From Bacteroidales bacterium (GTDB lineage: Bacteria; Bacteroidota; Bacteroidia; Bacteroidales; UBA12077), in contig WTBR01000040.1 of assembly GCA_013138975.1 (NCBI GenBank), positions 46,662 to 110,661 on the forward strand: 64,000 nt of DNA, written 5' to 3'. The notes under the pieces are model-generated. The model ran no database searches. It was given only the letters and a program-made list of their open reading frames with translations, and was not told the DNA's origin. Shown piece after piece: positions 63,078-64,000 of the stretch (position 1 is the stretch's first letter; every line of letters starts with the position of its first letter). A program made the translations under genes and the position numbers.

Positions 63078-64000
63078 ATGGATACAAAATGTAAAACATC
63101 TTCAGGAGCACCTAATACCAAAAGGTGGCAAATTGAACGATTAACAGGTATCTCTCAGTTAAAAATTATATTTATTTTCATAATCCTCTTCTCGGTGCTG
63201 GGAGGGCAAAAGATATTTGCCCAGGGCGTTGGAATTAGCGAAACTACAATAGTTCCGCATATATCTGCTATTCTTGAATTAAGCCATACAGCAGGTTCAT
63301 TTAAGGGATTCCTCACTCCAAGAATGACTGAAGCTGAAAGGGATTTAATTACTGTTGACGCAGCAGCCAATGGTCTTATAATATATAATACAACAACAGC
63401 TAAATTAAATATTTATGATGATGCTACAACTTCATGGCTTGTGCTTTTCTCCGGTACTAATGGAATTGATAGCATTATAGGAACAACAAATAGAATTACA
63501 ATTGATAATACTAATCCAGCAATTCCTGTAATAGATATAGCAGGAACATATGTAGGACAAACCTCCATTACCACCTTAGGAACAATTGGATTAGGAACTT
63601 GGCAAGCAAGTGTTGTTGGTACGCCTTATGGCGGTACCGGACAAAGCACATATACTGATGGTCAATTATTAATTGGAAACTCAGCAGGTTCATTAACAAG
63701 AACAACATTAACTGGTACTACAAATCAAATTAATGTAACAAATGGTGATGGTAGCATTACGCTGTCTACTCCACAGGATATAGACAATGCTGCAACTCCA
63801 ACATTTGCTAGCTTAACCTTAACAAACAATCTTGATGTAGATGGTGCAACAACTTTAGACGGAACAGAAATTGATACCGATGATGCAAACTTTAATGTAA
63901 TTGGTGCTAATCAGGTAAATATTAATAATACTCTTGGTTTACAGGTAGCAAACGCTACTGACCTTAACAGTACTTTAGATGTGGCTGGTGTTACTGACCT
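63078..64000 (+). CDS. Surface adhesin / tail-fibre-like protein (5' part, runs off the window)
   Basis: At least 307 codons open to the end of the window. Start ATG 63078 is preceded by GAGGAGGAAT, a strong Shine-Dalgarno match, unusual for Bacteroidota. Residues about 28-50 form an export signal (IIFIFIILFSVLG...IFAQG). Then the block common in Bacteroidota surface proteins: GVGISETTIVPHISAILELS, KGFLTPRMTEAERDLI, GLIIYNTTTAKLNIYDD. After about residue 185 come Thr/Asn/Gly-rich repeats as in tail fibres: TPYGGTGQSTYTDGQLLIGN and, near the edge, repeated ATDLNSTLDVAGVTDL. Expected to be a long repetitive secreted protein. Composition is less AT-rich than its neighbours. Confidence 0.85.
   Translation, partial: MDTKCKTSSGAPNTKRWQIERLTGISQLKIIFIFIILFSVLGGQKIFAQGVGISETTIVPHISAILELSHTAGSFKGFLTPRMTEAERDLITVDAAANGLIIYNTTTAKLNIYDDATTSWLVLFSGTNGIDSIIGTTNRITIDNTNPAIPVIDIAGTYVGQTSITTLGTIGLGTWQASVVGTPYGGTGQSTYTDGQLLIGNSAGSLTRTTLTGTTNQINVTNGDGSITLSTPQDIDNAATPTFASLTLTNNLDVDGATTLDGTEIDTDDANFNVIGANQVNINNTLGLQVANATDLNSTLDVAGVTD

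Noticed and set aside
1..64000. CRISPR array, rRNA operon or autonomous insertion sequence
   Set aside because: I saw no regularly spaced short repeats, no rRNA sequence and no transposase frame in the window.

Overview
The window looks like chromosome of a Bacteroidota member (class Bacteroidia, perhaps a marine Marinilabiliales/Marinifilaceae-like organism; the lower rank is a guess). The DNA is very AT-rich. Promoter-like TAnnTTTG -7 boxes lie upstream of several genes (best: TTTG-N19-TAATTTTG before ahcY), and there are many lipoproteins with a Cys at the end of a short hydrophobic leader, a TonB-dependent receptor, a three-subunit menaquinone-type succinate dehydrogenase/fumarate reductase, MutA/MutB methylmalonyl-CoA mutase, and DUF6452, DUF6048 and DUF6624 genes.

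Layout. 0-16.4 kb is mostly core: ahcY, ribF, two TlpA-like lipoproteins (the second has lost its redox cysteines), lpxH, mutB-mutA and a Crp/Fnr regulator. 16.4-23.3 kb is an accessory block punctuated by palindromic repeats: a CPBP protease, then a co-directional set of NifX-like protein, NapH-like ferredoxin, DUF1847 protein, short ArsM-like methyltransferase, a 32-residue Cys-containing peptide, a radical SAM/SPASM peptide-maturase-like enzyme and a thioredoxin-thioredoxin reductase fusion. Together these suggest an undescribed thiol/metalloid or RiPP system. 23.3-32.2 kb holds a lipid-anchored serpin, a small barrel protein, a BPL_N/HEAT lipoprotein, a kinase-CheC-CheY operon lying between intact dusB and a decayed dusB 3' fragment, and a second CPBP protease.

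32.5-40.5 kb holds two M24 peptidases around the sdhCAB operon. Between the first peptidase and sdhB lies a duplicated segment of about 0.9 kb. Each copy encodes a 51-residue double-glycine-leader peptide of the Bacteroidota class I lanthipeptide-leader type. The leaders are nearly identical but the cores are unrelated, and the duplicated gene ends differ mostly at synonymous sites, so one copy was probably imported from a relative. No modifying enzyme is present in the window.

40.7-49.8 kb is housekeeping and cell-surface functions: a translationally coupled STAS/SpoIIAA-like protein-hydrolase-GH20 operon, a Spy-like protein, ctpA, dCMP deaminase, tRNA-Leu(CAA), dxs and an OmpA-like lipoprotein. 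49.8-53 kb holds an OLD-type ATPase/TOPRIM gene and an HNH-like gene set off by structured inverted repeats, a candidate defence cassette. 53.2-59.2 kb is one sensory operon (TonB receptor, binding protein, YfiR-like protein, CHASE8-like hybrid kinase). 59.3-62.1 kb holds a serine hydrolase, frr and pyrH. The right end has an uncoded stretch with consecutive hairpins and a very strong terminator, followed by the start of a long surface adhesin/tail-fibre-like gene that runs off the window.
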